From NCBI GenBank assembly GCA_905480405.1, contig CAJQQH010000076.1, positions 1-59,301 on the forward strand: a stretch of 59,301 nucleotides of DNA. The letters are read 5' to 3'. The notes under the pieces are model-generated. The model searched no databases and had not been told where the DNA came from. It saw only the letters and a list, made by a program, of their open reading frames with translations. Shown here piece by piece: positions 16,683 through 26,102 of the stretch. The number at the start of each line of letters is the position of its first letter. Positions within the stretch are counted from its first letter, which is position 1. This DNA comes from an uncultured Polaribacter sp. Lineage in GTDB: Bacteria; Bacteroidota; Bacteroidia; Flavobacteriales; Flavobacteriaceae. The position numbers and the translations under genes were made by a program.

Positions 16683-17318
16683 TTATTTACTAGACATTGC
16701 CGAAAGCATGTTCCCATAAACTCCATTAAGAGAAGATAAGTTTTTTGCTAAAGAATCCATTTGTTCTTTTAATCTTTCTGTATTTTCTACAACAGCAGAA
16801 TTCATTTCTGTTTGTTTTGTAGAATTTTCTACTTGTACTTTATACAAGTTATTTAAAGTTTCCATTTGAGCAGCAGCTAAAGATACTTGCTCATTGTATT
16901 TATTTGTAGATGAAACAGATTCTGATGCTGCAGATAATCCTTCAGCAGCTCCTTGAAAATTTTTCATACTACTTCCTAAACTCTCCATTAAACCAGAATC
17001 AATTTTTGCTTCTTTTAATAAAGAATCTAGTTTTTGAGACAACATACCGTCTGCACCAACTTTTTCTTCAGAAGAAAAACCTTCTGTTCCTAACTCTGGA
17101 TACACTTTTGTCCAATCAAAATCATCTTCTGGTGTATCAAATGCAGAAATAGCAAAAACGGCTGCTTCTACTAATAAACCAATTGTTAACATTAAACCTC
17201 CGGTTAATGGACCATAAGAAATATGCTGGATTTTGAATAATGCTCCAACAATTACAACTGCTGCCCCCATTCCGTATACGAAATTCATTGTTTTTTTATA
17301 AGATCTTGATTGTGCCAT
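16683..17318 (-). CDS. gldL: Type IX secretion motor protein GldL
   Basis: A 211-residue inner-membrane protein with two helices (about 12-31, YGMGAAVVIVGALFKI, and about 34-57, LTGGLMLTIGLLVEAAVFAISAF) and a cytoplasmic coiled-coil tail. A glutamate inside the second helix (GLLVEAAVF) is the residue implicated in proton coupling in GldL/PorL. With GldM it powers secretion and gliding. The tail after about residue 75 is rich in Ser, Met and Gln heptads. It sits between gldK and gldM in the expected order. Confidence 0.96.
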   Translation of the reverse strand: MAQSRSYKKTMNFVYGMGAAVVIVGALFKIQHISYGPLTGGLMLTIGLLVEAAVFAISAFDTPEDDFDWTKVYPELGTEGFSSEEKVGADGMLSQKLDSLLKEAKIDSGLMESLGSSMKNFQGAAEGLSAASESVSSTNKYNEQVSLAAAQMETLNNLYKVQVENSTKQTEMNSAVVENTERLKEQMDSLAKNLSSLNGVYGNMLSAMSSK

Positions 17319-17350
17319 ACTTTAAAATATTATTTGAATTTGAATTAATT

Positions 17351-18709
17351 TTATTTATTTGTGGTACCTATATAGTTTTGTACTGTTCTAAAACCTATAT
17401 AACTTCTTGCTGTATCTGCATATTCATAATCTCTAGAACTAACTTCTAAATAATATGCTACATCTTTCCAAGAACCACCTCTAATTATTTTTCTTTTGTT
17501 TTTTCTGTCCTCTACATTAGGGTTCATTGTTGAAGCCATATAGTAAGAAGATAAATTATATGCAGTATTTGTCCATTCTGCTACGTTACCTGCCATGTTA
17601 TATAAACCATAATCATTTGCATTAAATGATTTTGCCTCCATAGTATATAAAGCCCCATCTACAGAATAGTTACCTCTAACTGGTTTAAAGTTTGCTAAGA
17701 AACAACCTCTATCACTAGTTGTACTTCCTGTTCCCCAAGGATAAGTTGCAAATTCTAATCCACCTCTAGCAGCATATTCCCATTCTGCTTCTGTTGGTAA
17801 TCTAAAATCTGGCACTTGACTTGCATTCTTTTTTGTTCTTAAATAATCGTTTTTCTTCTTTGTTCTCCAATTACAAAAAGCATTTGCTTGTCCCCAAGTA
17901 ACACCAACAACAGGATAATCTCCATAAGATTGATGATAAAAATAATCTTGGTGCATAGGATCGTTATAAGAATAATTAAAATCTTTAACCCAAACAGTAG
18001 TATCAGGATATATATTTAAAACTTCTGTTTGAACAAAATCTTTTCTATTACCACCTTTTCTTGCAGCATTATCTCTATCAAACCAAGAGTACTTATAGTT
18101 TAAAAACTTAGTATTAAACGTTCTAACACCGTCTACAGCTTCTTCTCTATTTATAAATAAAGAATCCATAACCTCTACGTAATCTACATCCGGAAAGTCT
18201 TCTTTTTTCCAAATAATATCTTCTTCCCAATTTAAAGGTTGTATCGTATCAAAACTATAATAGTTATCATACATATACTTTTGGTAAGGTGTAGCATTGG
18301 CTACAGTATCTTTAAATTTATAATTTTGAATTCCTCCAGTAGGAAGTACTCCGTCTGCATCTGGTGTTGCACCTAAACCTGCAAATTCTGCTTGATATGC
18401 TAATTTTGTTCTTACAATAGAATCTTTAACCCAGTTTACAAACTCTTTATATTCGTTGTTTGTAATCTCTGTTTCATCCATATAATAAGGCCTAACAGTA
18501 ACTGTTTTTGTAGGCGTATTTAAGGTACCAACTACATCTTCATCTTGCTTACCCATTGTAAATGAACCTCCAGGAACAAGCACCATTTCATGAGGCTTTT
18601 CTGAAAACCATTTCTTTTTCACCTTTACACCAACTAATTCTCCCCTATCGTTAGAACCACAACTGTAAAAAAAGGTTATTAAAAGTGCAAATATTGCTGC
18701 TTTCTTCAT
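17351..18709 (-). CDS. gldK: Type IX secretion ring lipoprotein GldK
   Basis: A 452-residue lipoprotein: signal MKKAAIFALLITFFYSC with the lipidated cysteine at C17. The body is a formylglycine-generating-enzyme/sulfatase-modifying-factor (FGE) fold: MVLVPGGSFTMG near 42-53 and the C-terminal RGGSWKDVAYYLEVSSRDY and IGFRTVQN. In GldK/PorK this fold is structural rather than catalytic. With GldN it builds the outer-membrane-attached ring of the T9SS. It is the first gene of gldKLMN. I found no clear promoter consensus in the 104 bp before it, so transcription may come from the arginase-like/topA side. Confidence 0.96.
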   Translation of the reverse strand: MKKAAIFALLITFFYSCGSNDRGELVGVKVKKKWFSEKPHEMVLVPGGSFTMGKQDEDVVGTLNTPTKTVTVRPYYMDETEITNNEYKEFVNWVKDSIVRTKLAYQAEFAGLGATPDADGVLPTGGIQNYKFKDTVANATPYQKYMYDNYYSFDTIQPLNWEEDIIWKKEDFPDVDYVEVMDSLFINREEAVDGVRTFNTKFLNYKYSWFDRDNAARKGGNRKDFVQTEVLNIYPDTTVWVKDFNYSYNDPMHQDYFYHQSYGDYPVVGVTWGQANAFCNWRTKKKNDYLRTKKNASQVPDFRLPTEAEWEYAARGGLEFATYPWGTGSTTSDRGCFLANFKPVRGNYSVDGALYTMEAKSFNANDYGLYNMAGNVAEWTNTAYNLSSYYMASTMNPNVEDRKNKRKIIRGGSWKDVAYYLEVSSRDYEYADTARSYIGFRTVQNYIGTTNK

Positions 18710-18813
18710 ATTTTATTCTTGTCTTTACTAAAAGTTCGTAAACCTATTATTTTTTTTGCTAAAATACAATGTTGAAATTGTTTTTAACAGTCTAAATTTT
18801 ACAATTTTTTTAA

Positions 18814-19977
18814 TTACATCATTTTTTTCATAGCCTTATACCATCTTTCTGGTATAATCTGCTTGGTTGCTTGTGTGTAATCTTTATATGTACATGGTAT
18901 TAACGCATGTCTTTTGTATTTATTATCTGATAGAATATTAATCTCTATCCACCAACGACCTGTTTTGTTACTTTTATAAAACGTTAAAGGATCATCTTCT
19001 TCTAGCAATACTGTAAATTTTTGATAATTTTCTTTTCCAGAAAACGGGTAATCTTTAACCCTAAAATTCACACCTTCAACAAAATACCAAATCATTTGCG
19101 CTATTAGATTTGCTGTTTGATGGTTATTATCGTATTTAGAATTGTACTCGTAAATTCCAAAAGACGAAACTTTATCGCTAATACCTGCGTATCTTGCTAT
19201 TGCACAAATCTCTTCACCATAAAACCCATTAGGAGACGCATTATTATTAGCAGGAGCTTCACTTTGTCTTACAGCTCCAATATCTATAGAAACAATATCT
19301 GCATTTCTAAAAGCTGGTTCAATATTTTCTAATTCTTTTGCTTTACCCAACCTGTAAGCATCAAAAAACAGTGTATCTAATAATTGAATTTCTTCTTGTG
19401 CATTAAAATAAGTTTGATAACCAACATTGCTATAGTTAAACAAGTTGTTAGGTTGTTGCATAATTATTTTACTCAAATAAGATTGAGAAGTTAAATCATC
19501 TTCTAAATCACCTAAATCAAAACGACTATCTACAGCAGTTATATTTACAGTCTGCTCTAATTGATCATAAGCCCTATAATTTACATACGTAATATCCTGA
19601 CCTCCACCAATTATGATAGGTATAATATTCTTTTTTAATAAGAAAGAAATAATTTCTGAAACTGCAAAGTATGTATCTGATACAGAATTTCCTTTTAGAA
19701 CATTTCCTAAATCTGCAATTTCTGTTTCCCAATTTCCTGGAAACAAATCATACAGTTTTTTTCGGATAAAATCTAAATTTTCTCCACAGCCAAAGTTATC
19801 TTGGGAGTTTCTATCTTCTTGAACTCCTAAAATTACTAACTGCACGTTTTCTAAATCCGGAATACCTTCTTCTTTAGAATGTATTCTAATTTTATTTCCC
19901 AAGCATGAAGCCGACTGCAGCAATAAATGCGTTAAAACAGTTTCTTTTACAGGGGATAAAAAGTCTTGAATCATCAA
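18814..19977 (-). CDS. Arginase-fold (ureohydrolase family) protein with degenerate metal site
   Basis: A 387-residue protein of the arginase/agmatinase/formimidoylglutamase fold. The three metal motifs can be located but are altered. GGGQD (124-128) has Q127 where the family has histidine. DSRFD (150-154) keeps D150 and D154 but has R152 for the bridging histidine. SIDIGAVR (230-237) keeps D232 but has G234 for the second aspartate. Three of six manganese ligands are therefore lost and arginase-type hydrolysis is unlikely; automated pipelines would probably call it formimidoylglutamase. It lies between topA and gldK on the same strand, 104 bp from gldK, so a structural or T9SS-linked role is possible. 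That link is inference from position alone. Confidence 0.82.
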   Translation of the reverse strand: MMIQDFLSPVKETVLTHLLLQSASCLGNKIRIHSKEEGIPDLENVQLVILGVQEDRNSQDNFGCGENLDFIRKKLYDLFPGNWETEIADLGNVLKGNSVSDTYFAVSEIISFLLKKNIIPIIIGGGQDITYVNYRAYDQLEQTVNITAVDSRFDLGDLEDDLTSQSYLSKIIMQQPNNLFNYSNVGYQTYFNAQEEIQLLDTLFFDAYRLGKAKELENIEPAFRNADIVSIDIGAVRQSEAPANNNASPNGFYGEEICAIARYAGISDKVSSFGIYEYNSKYDNNHQTANLIAQMIWYFVEGVNFRVKDYPFSGKENYQKFTVLLEEDDPLTFYKSNKTGRWWIEINILSDNKYKRHALIPCTYKDYTQATKQIIPERWYKAMKKMM

Positions 19978-20014
19978 TTTTTTTTTAACTTAGGCATGCA
20001 AGATACCTAAATCT

Positions 20015-22534
20015 TTATTTCTTTTTTACTGTTTTCTTTTTAGCAACAACTTTCTTTTTTGTGGTAGTTTTCTTTTTTGCTGCTTTTTTCTTAGGCGTTT
20101 TAGCCTCAATCATTTTAACTGCCTCAGCTTTAGAAAGTTTTTCTATCTCTGTAGTCTTAGGCAATTCAATTTTTATTTTTCCTTTTATCACATTAAAACG
20201 CCCCCAACGTGCTTTTTCTACACGAATAGCAACATCTTCCCAATTATGGATAACTTTATCTATTTCTTTCTGTTTTTTAACCTCAATTAACTCAATAATA
20301 TCATCAACAGTAAGATTATCAAAATCGTATTTTTTATTTACATTGATAAAAATAGAGTTCCATTTTAAGAATGGTCCAAAACGTCCAACTCCTTTTTGTA
20401 CAGGTAAATCTTCGTAGTGATAAATTGGAGCATCTGCTTTTTGTTTAGCAACAATTAACTCTATAGCTCTAGGTAAATCAACTTCCATTGGGTTTTCTCC
20501 TTTATCCAAAGAAACAAACATAGTTCCGAAACGAATATAAGGTCCAAAACGGCCATTAGAAACGATTACCTCTTCATCTTCATAACCACCTAATGTTTTT
20601 GGAAGCAAGAATAATTCTAATGCTTCTTCCATTGTAATTGTGCCTAAATTTTGATCTTTATTTAAGCTTGCAAATACTTTTTCTTCATCTTCCGGAGCTC
20701 CAATTTGAGCAATTGGACCAAATTTACCTAAACGAACTAAAACAGTTTTTCCAGTTTCTGGGTGTTTTCCTAAAATACGTTCACCACTTTCTCTCTCAGC
20801 ATTTTCTTTAACATCCTCTACAGTTTCATGAAAATTTGTATAAAAACCTTTTATCATTTCTATCCAATCTTCATCTCCTTCAGAGATATCATCAAACGAA
20901 CTTTCTACTTTCGCCGTAAAGCCAAAATCTAGAATATTAGAAAAATTAGCTACTAAGAAATCGTTTACAATATTACCTATATCCGTAGGAATTAATTTAT
21001 TTTTATTAGAACCCGTTTTTTCCGTTAAAGTTTGGCTTTTTACAGTTCCTGCTGTTAAAATCATCTGCTCGTAACCTCTTTCTAAACCTTCATCTTCTCC
21101 TTTTTCTACATAACCTCTTCTTTGTACGGTAGAAATTGTAGGTGCATACGTAGACGGTCTACCAATACCTAATTCTTCTAATTGTTTTACTAAAGAAGCC
21201 TCTGTAAATCTATATGGCGGACTTGTAAAACGTTGTGTTGCATTAATAAAAGTGTAATTTAAAGCTTCTCCTACTTTTAAATTTGGAAGCATTCCTGCTT
21301 GCTCTTCATCTTCATTATCGTTTCCTTCTAAATACACTTTTAAAAAACCATCAAACTTTATCATTTCACCGTTTGCAGTGAAAATTTTTGAATTTTCAGA
21401 ATTCTCTATCTTAAAGTTAGTTCTTTCTAACTGAGCATCACTCATTTGAGACGCTAATGTTCTTTTCCAAATTAAATCATACAATCTTGTTTGATCATAC
21501 TCTGTATCTATAGAATGCATTTTCATGTTTGTTGGCCTAATCGCTTCATGCGCTTCTTGCGCACCTTTAGCTTTAGATTTAAAAACACGTTGTTTACTAT
21601 ATTCTTTTCCGTAATAATTTGTAATTTCTTCTTCAGCCGCATCTCTTGCATCTACAGATAAGTTTACACTATCTGTTCTCATATAAGTAATTAAACCGGC
21701 TTCATATAAACGCTGTGCAACTTGCATCGTTTTAGCAACCGGAAAACCTAATTTTCTTGATGCTTCTTGTTGTAATGTTGATGTTGTAAATGGTGCTGCT
21801 GGAGATTTTTTTGCTGGTTTTTTAGTTAAATCTGCAATAGAAAAATCTGCATTTGCACAAGATTTTAAAAAATTTTCTGCTGTTTTTTTAGAATCGAAAT
21901 TTTTAGGAATAGCAGCTTTAAACTTTTTTCCTTCATTATTAGAAAACTCTGCAACCACTTTATAATGTGTTTGAGAAGTAAATTCTTGTATACTTCGTTC
22001 TTTTTCTACAATTAAACGAACCGCTACAGACTGAACTCTACCAGCAGATAAACCACCTTTAACTTTACGCCATAAAACAGGTGATAATTCGTACCCAACA
22101 AGTCTGTCTAAAACTCTACGTGCTTGTTGTGCGTTTACCATATTATAGTCTATATCTCTAGGATTTTCGACTGCTTTTAAAATAGCTTTTTTTGTAATTT
22201 CATGAAAAACAATACGTTTAGTACTTTCTTCTTTTAAATCTAATTGTTCTTTTAAATGCCACGCTATAGCTTCTCCCTCTCGATCCTCATCACTTGCTAA
22301 CCAAACCATTTCTGCTTTTTTAGCTAAACTCTTAAGTTTTTTTACAACAGGTTTTTTATCATCAGATATAATGTATTTAGGACTAAAATCTCCCTCTACA
22401 TCAATCCCTAGTTCTTTAGATGGTAAATCTGCTATATGACCATAACTAGACTCTACTTGAAAATCTTTTCCAAGAAATTTCTCTATGGTTTTTGCTTTTG
22501 CTGGTGACTCTACTATTACTAAATTCTTTGCCAT
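20015..22534 (-). CDS. topA: DNA topoisomerase I
   Basis: An 839-residue type IA topoisomerase. The start at 22534 gives MAKNLVIVESPAKAKTI, the family's standard N-terminus; an in-frame codon at 22561 would add nine unrelated residues. The TOPRIM domain has LASDEDREGEAIAWH (acidic metal-binding triad), and the active-site tyrosine is in GLITYMRTDS (about residue 290). Several Topo_C-type repeats follow (GRFGPYIRFG, GRFGPFLKWN), and the end is a Lys-rich tail (last ~28 residues, KTPKKKAAKKK onward) that probably aids DNA binding. It relaxes negative supercoils. A TAnnTTTG element lies 54 bp upstream (22588-22595). Confidence 0.97.
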   Translation of the reverse strand: MAKNLVIVESPAKAKTIEKFLGKDFQVESSYGHIADLPSKELGIDVEGDFSPKYIISDDKKPVVKKLKSLAKKAEMVWLASDEDREGEAIAWHLKEQLDLKEESTKRIVFHEITKKAILKAVENPRDIDYNMVNAQQARRVLDRLVGYELSPVLWRKVKGGLSAGRVQSVAVRLIVEKERSIQEFTSQTHYKVVAEFSNNEGKKFKAAIPKNFDSKKTAENFLKSCANADFSIADLTKKPAKKSPAAPFTTSTLQQEASRKLGFPVAKTMQVAQRLYEAGLITYMRTDSVNLSVDARDAAEEEITNYYGKEYSKQRVFKSKAKGAQEAHEAIRPTNMKMHSIDTEYDQTRLYDLIWKRTLASQMSDAQLERTNFKIENSENSKIFTANGEMIKFDGFLKVYLEGNDNEDEEQAGMLPNLKVGEALNYTFINATQRFTSPPYRFTEASLVKQLEELGIGRPSTYAPTISTVQRRGYVEKGEDEGLERGYEQMILTAGTVKSQTLTEKTGSNKNKLIPTDIGNIVNDFLVANFSNILDFGFTAKVESSFDDISEGDEDWIEMIKGFYTNFHETVEDVKENAERESGERILGKHPETGKTVLVRLGKFGPIAQIGAPEDEEKVFASLNKDQNLGTITMEEALELFLLPKTLGGYEDEEVIVSNGRFGPYIRFGTMFVSLDKGENPMEVDLPRAIELIVAKQKADAPIYHYEDLPVQKGVGRFGPFLKWNSIFINVNKKYDFDNLTVDDIIELIEVKKQKEIDKVIHNWEDVAIRVEKARWGRFNVIKGKIKIELPKTTEIEKLSKAEAVKMIEAKTPKKKAAKKKTTTKKKVVAKKKTVKKK

Positions 22535-22587
22535 TCTCTTTTCTTTTGTCGTAAAAAACACAACATAAACTGTGTGTTATAGAAATG

Positions 22588-22595
22588 CAAAAGTA
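22588..22595 (-). promoter_or_regulatory. Candidate -7 element of topA
   Basis: Minus strand TACTTTTG, an exact TAnnTTTG match. No TTG lies at the usual distance upstream, so support is partial. Confidence 0.45.
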
Positions 22596-22677
22596 TGTAG
22601 TTTTTTTTGATAAAAAATTATTTAGTGAATTTTCAATCAATAATTAACAGAATTATAGCAATATTTTTTCTGCCAAT

Positions 22678-22711
22678 TTGTCACAAAAAATGATTTTTGG
22701 TTGTATCTTTG
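22678..22711 (+). promoter_or_regulatory. Promoter of miaB
   Basis: TTG at 22678-22680, a 23 bp spacer and TATCTTTG at 22704-22711, matching the Bacteroidota sigma-A consensus. The ATG of miaB follows at 22738. Confidence 0.65.
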
Positions 22712-22737
22712 CTCTCCTTTAAATGAGAAATTGATAC

Positions 22738-24192
22738 ATGGAACAAGTAGAGAAAATCATCGACGATAAAATACAAGGTAAAGCACTTGTAACAGAAAAC
22801 AAAAAGGGTAATACTAAAAAATTATTCATTGAAAGCTATGGTTGTCAGATGAATATGAATGATAGTGAAATTGTTGCTGCTATTTTAGATAAAGAAGGTT
22901 ACAATACAACTCAAATTCTTGAAGAGGCAGATTTAGTGCTAGTAAACACTTGCTCTATTAGAGAAAAGGCAGAAACATCGGTTCGTAAAAGATTACAGAA
23001 ATATAACGCTGTAAAACAAGTGAACAAAAACATGAAAGTGGGTGTTTTAGGCTGTATGGCCGAACGTTTAAAAGAGAAATTTTTAGAAGAAGAGAAAATA
23101 GTTGACTTAGTTGTTGGTCCAGATGCATATAAAGATTTACCAAATTTATTAGAAGAAGTATATGAAGGTAGAGATGCTGTAAACGTAATTTTATCTAAAG
23201 AAGAAACGTATGGAGATATTTCTCCTGTTCGTTTAAATACAAATGGAGTTACTGCATTTGTATCCATTACTAGAGGTTGCGACAATATGTGTACTTTTTG
23301 TGTAGTCCCTTTTACTCGTGGTAGAGAAAGAAGTCGTGATCCTAAGAGTATTTTAGAAGAAATTCAATCTATGGTTGATAAAAACTTTAAAGAAATTACG
23401 CTTCTTGGTCAAAATGTAGATAGTTTTTTATGGTTTGGTGGTGGTTTAAAAAAGGATTTCAAAAAAGCTACAGAAATGGCGCAAGCTACCGCTGTAGATT
23501 TTGCACAATTGTTAGACATGTGTGCTACTAAGTTTCCAAAAACACGTTTTCGTTTTTCTACTTCTAATCCGCAAGACATGAGTTTAGATGTAATTCATAC
23601 GATGGCAAAACATAAGAATATATGTAAATATCTTCACCTACCTGTTCAAAGTGGAAGTAATGCAATGTTAAAAGCCATGAATAGACAACATACTCGTGAA
23701 GAATATAAAACATTGATTGACAATATTTTTAAAATTGTACCAGAAATGTCTTTATCACAAGATATGATTGTTGGTTTTTGTGGAGAAACAGAACAAGATC
23801 ATAAAGATACTTTAGAACTAATGGAGTATGTAAAATACGATTTCGGTTTTATGTTCACCTACTCAGAAAGACCAGGAACTCTTGCGGGTAATAAAATGGA
23901 AGATGATGTACCTTTTGCAACTAAAAAAAGAAGATTACAAGAAATAATCGACTTACAACAAATACATGCTTTATACAGAACACAACAACATATAGGTAAA
24001 ACAGAAGAATTCTTAATTGAAGGTACTTCTAAGAAAAACCCAAATGAGTGGAAAGGAAGAAATACACAAAATACAGTTGCAGTTTTTGCAAAAGGTGATT
24101 ATAAGCTAGGTGATTTTGTTATGGTAAAAGTAGAAGATTGCACATCAGCAACCTTAAAAGGAACTGCTGTTGGTTATTCTGATAATAATTAA
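22738..24192 (+). CDS. miaB: tRNA-2-methylthio-N6-dimethylallyladenosine synthase MiaB
   Basis: A 484-residue radical-SAM methylthiotransferase that converts i6A37 to ms2i6A37 in tRNAs reading UNN codons. The N-terminal UPF0004 domain carries its iron-sulfur ligands at C36 (SYGCQMN), C72 (NTCSIRE) and C106 (LGCMAE). The radical-SAM CxxxCxxC motif is C181, C185 and C188 in RGCDNMCTFCVVP. A C-terminal TRAM domain (about 415-480) binds tRNA. GRERSR after the cluster is typical of MiaB rather than RimO or MtaB. A short extra N-terminal segment (about 1-28) precedes the conserved start; the ATG at 22738 is well placed behind a consensus promoter. Confidence 0.96.
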   Translation: MEQVEKIIDDKIQGKALVTENKKGNTKKLFIESYGCQMNMNDSEIVAAILDKEGYNTTQILEEADLVLVNTCSIREKAETSVRKRLQKYNAVKQVNKNMKVGVLGCMAERLKEKFLEEEKIVDLVVGPDAYKDLPNLLEEVYEGRDAVNVILSKEETYGDISPVRLNTNGVTAFVSITRGCDNMCTFCVVPFTRGRERSRDPKSILEEIQSMVDKNFKEITLLGQNVDSFLWFGGGLKKDFKKATEMAQATAVDFAQLLDMCATKFPKTRFRFSTSNPQDMSLDVIHTMAKHKNICKYLHLPVQSGSNAMLKAMNRQHTREEYKTLIDNIFKIVPEMSLSQDMIVGFCGETEQDHKDTLELMEYVKYDFGFMFTYSERPGTLAGNKMEDDVPFATKKRRLQEIIDLQQIHALYRTQQHIGKTEEFLIEGTSKKNPNEWKGRNTQNTVAVFAKGDYKLGDFVMVKVEDCTSATLKGTAVGYSDNN

Positions 24193-24296
24193 AAATAAAT
24201 TACAAAATCACAAAGTTTTAAAGCCGAAAAGTGAGTTTTACTTTTTAATTAAGCTTTGTCTCATAGTAGCTCTGAGATTTTGCAACTGAAAAAAAT

Positions 24297-25520
24297 ATGG
24301 AAAACTTACAAGCATTAAAACAACGTTTTGGAATTATCGGTAACGATACCCAACTTAACAGAGCTTTAGAAAAAGCTGTTAGAGTTGCACCAACAGATAT
24401 TTCTGTTTTAGTTACTGGAGAAAGCGGTGTTGGTAAAGAAAATATTCCAAAAATAATTCATTCATTATCACACAGAAAACATGCAAAATACATAGCCGTA
24501 AATTGTGGTGCTATTCCTGAAGGAACTATAGATAGTGAATTATTCGGACATGAAAAAGGAGCTTTTACTGGTGCAACACAAGACAGAAAAGGATATTTTG
24601 AAGTTGCAGATGGTGGAACCATATTTTTAGATGAAGTAGGAGAATTACCTTTAACAACACAAGTACGCTTATTACGTGTTTTAGAAAATGGAGAATTTAT
24701 TAAGGTTGGTTCTTCTAAAGTATTAAAAACGGATGTAAGAATTGTTGCTGCTACAAATGTAAATATGCAGTCTGCAATTGAAAAAGAAAAATTTAGAGAA
24801 GATTTATATTACAGGTTAAGTACAGTCGAAATCCATTTACCTGCTCTAAGAGAACGTAATGATGATATTCATTTGCTGTTTAGAAAATTTACTTCAGATT
24901 TTGCTCAAAAATATAGAATGCCTTCTATTCGTTTAGATGAAACTGCAGTAAGTATTTTGCTTAACTATCGTTTTCCAGGAAATATTCGTCAGCTTAAAAA
25001 TTTAGCAGAACAAATTTCTGTAATAGAGGAAGAAAGAACTATATCTGCAATAAAGCTACAACAATATCTACCAAACAACAATGGCAATTTACCTGCTGTA
25101 ATTGGCGGTAAAAAAGAAAATGATTTTTCTACCGAACGAGATATAATGTATAAAATCTTGTTTGATATGCGAAACGACATCAACGACTTGAAAAAGCTAA
25201 CGTTAGATTTGATGAAAAACGGAAATGTTGAGCAGGTTCAAGAAGAAAATCATCAATTAATAGAAAAGATATATAGAGATCAAGATACTCAAAAAACCAA
25301 TGTAGAAGTCATGAATATTCCGCAAAATACAACTGCAGAAAAAGATTATGATTTTATTGAGACAATTGAAGAAGACGAATCTTTATCTTTACAAGACAAA
25401 GAAATTGAAATGATTAAAAAATCTTTGGATAAAAATAGTAACAAACGTAAGTTAGCTGCCAAAGAATTGGGAATTTCTGAAAGAACTTTATATAGAAAAA
25501 TTAAACAATACGATTTATAA
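24297..25520 (+). CDS. Sigma54-interacting transcriptional activator without receiver domain
   Basis: A 407-residue bacterial enhancer-binding protein. It starts almost directly with the AAA+ domain: Walker A GESGVGKE (41-48), the sigma54-contacting loop GAFTGA (88-93), Walker B IFLDEVGEL (about 109-117) and the arginine-finger region FREDLYYRLSTVEIHLPALR. A Fis-type helix-turn-helix (HTH_8) ends the protein (KLAAKELGISERTLYRKIKQ). There is no N-terminal receiver, GAF or PAS domain, so activity must be set by another protein or by levels. Between AAA+ and HTH is a variable acidic linker (about 270-365). The gene lies between miaB and lptE, as in many Flavobacteriaceae. I saw no -24/-12 promoter in the window to assign as a target. 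Confidence 0.92.
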   Translation: MENLQALKQRFGIIGNDTQLNRALEKAVRVAPTDISVLVTGESGVGKENIPKIIHSLSHRKHAKYIAVNCGAIPEGTIDSELFGHEKGAFTGATQDRKGYFEVADGGTIFLDEVGELPLTTQVRLLRVLENGEFIKVGSSKVLKTDVRIVAATNVNMQSAIEKEKFREDLYYRLSTVEIHLPALRERNDDIHLLFRKFTSDFAQKYRMPSIRLDETAVSILLNYRFPGNIRQLKNLAEQISVIEEERTISAIKLQQYLPNNNGNLPAVIGGKKENDFSTERDIMYKILFDMRNDINDLKKLTLDLMKNGNVEQVQEENHQLIEKIYRDQDTQKTNVEVMNIPQNTTAEKDYDFIETIEEDESLSLQDKEIEMIKKSLDKNSNKRKLAAKELGISERTLYRKIKQYDL

Positions 25521-25604
25521 AATAAATGTAATTGCTTATTTAAAAAATCACAAGTCGAGGAATTTTGAATTTCTATCAAACTATATCGATAACTTTATAA
25601 AATT

Positions 25605-26102
25605 ATGAAGAAAATTATTTTATCACTAATAATTATTACAACTTTAATTGGTTGTGGTGCATATTCTTTTACTGGTGGAAATACTGGTGATGCGAAAACT
25701 ATACAAATTGATTTTTTTCCTAATCAAGCGCCTTTAGTAGAACCTGCACTAACACAACGTTTTACCAACGAATTACAAGATTTATTTACTAGACAAACAA
25801 ATTTAACTCTTACAAACTCTAATGGAGATTTGCATTTTAGTGGTGAAATTACTGGCTACAGAGTTACACCTATGAGTGGAACCTCAGATCAAACTGCAGC
25901 CCAAAACAGATTAACTGTTACTGTAAATGTGCGTTTCGAAAACAAACTAGAAGAAAAAGACGATTTTGAAAAAAACTTCTCTTATTATTCTGATTTTGAT
26001 GCAGACTCACAACTTACTGGTAGTATTCTAGAAAATGCTTTAGACGAGATTTTAGAACGCTTAACACAAGATATTTTTAATGCTTCAGTTGCAAAATGGT
26101 AG
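25605..26102 (+). CDS. lptE: LptE-like LPS-assembly lipoprotein
   Basis: A 165-residue lipoprotein (signal to lipobox LIGC, C17 lipidated) of the Bacteroidota LptE family. GAYSFTGGN follows the lipidated cysteine, and the pattern of amphipathic strands and a C-terminal helix matches family members. LptE plugs the LptD barrel in the outer membrane and helps insert lipopolysaccharide. LptD itself is not in this window. It overlaps the next gene by 7 bp and is followed by secG, so it belongs to an envelope-related operon. Assignment rests on the N-terminal motif, size and conserved neighbourhood. Confidence 0.85.
   Translation: MKKIILSLIIITTLIGCGAYSFTGGNTGDAKTIQIDFFPNQAPLVEPALTQRFTNELQDLFTRQTNLTLTNSNGDLHFSGEITGYRVTPMSGTSDQTAAQNRLTVTVNVRFENKLEEKDDFEKNFSYYSDFDADSQLTGSILENALDEILERLTQDIFNASVAKW

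Noticed and set aside
17351..18709. GldK as an active formylglycine-generating enzyme
   Set aside because: Although it has the FGE fold, its operon and lipoprotein signal identify it as the structural T9SS ring component.
22911..23285. Minus-strand frame of 124 codons inside miaB
   Set aside because: It is a shadow of a fully conserved gene.
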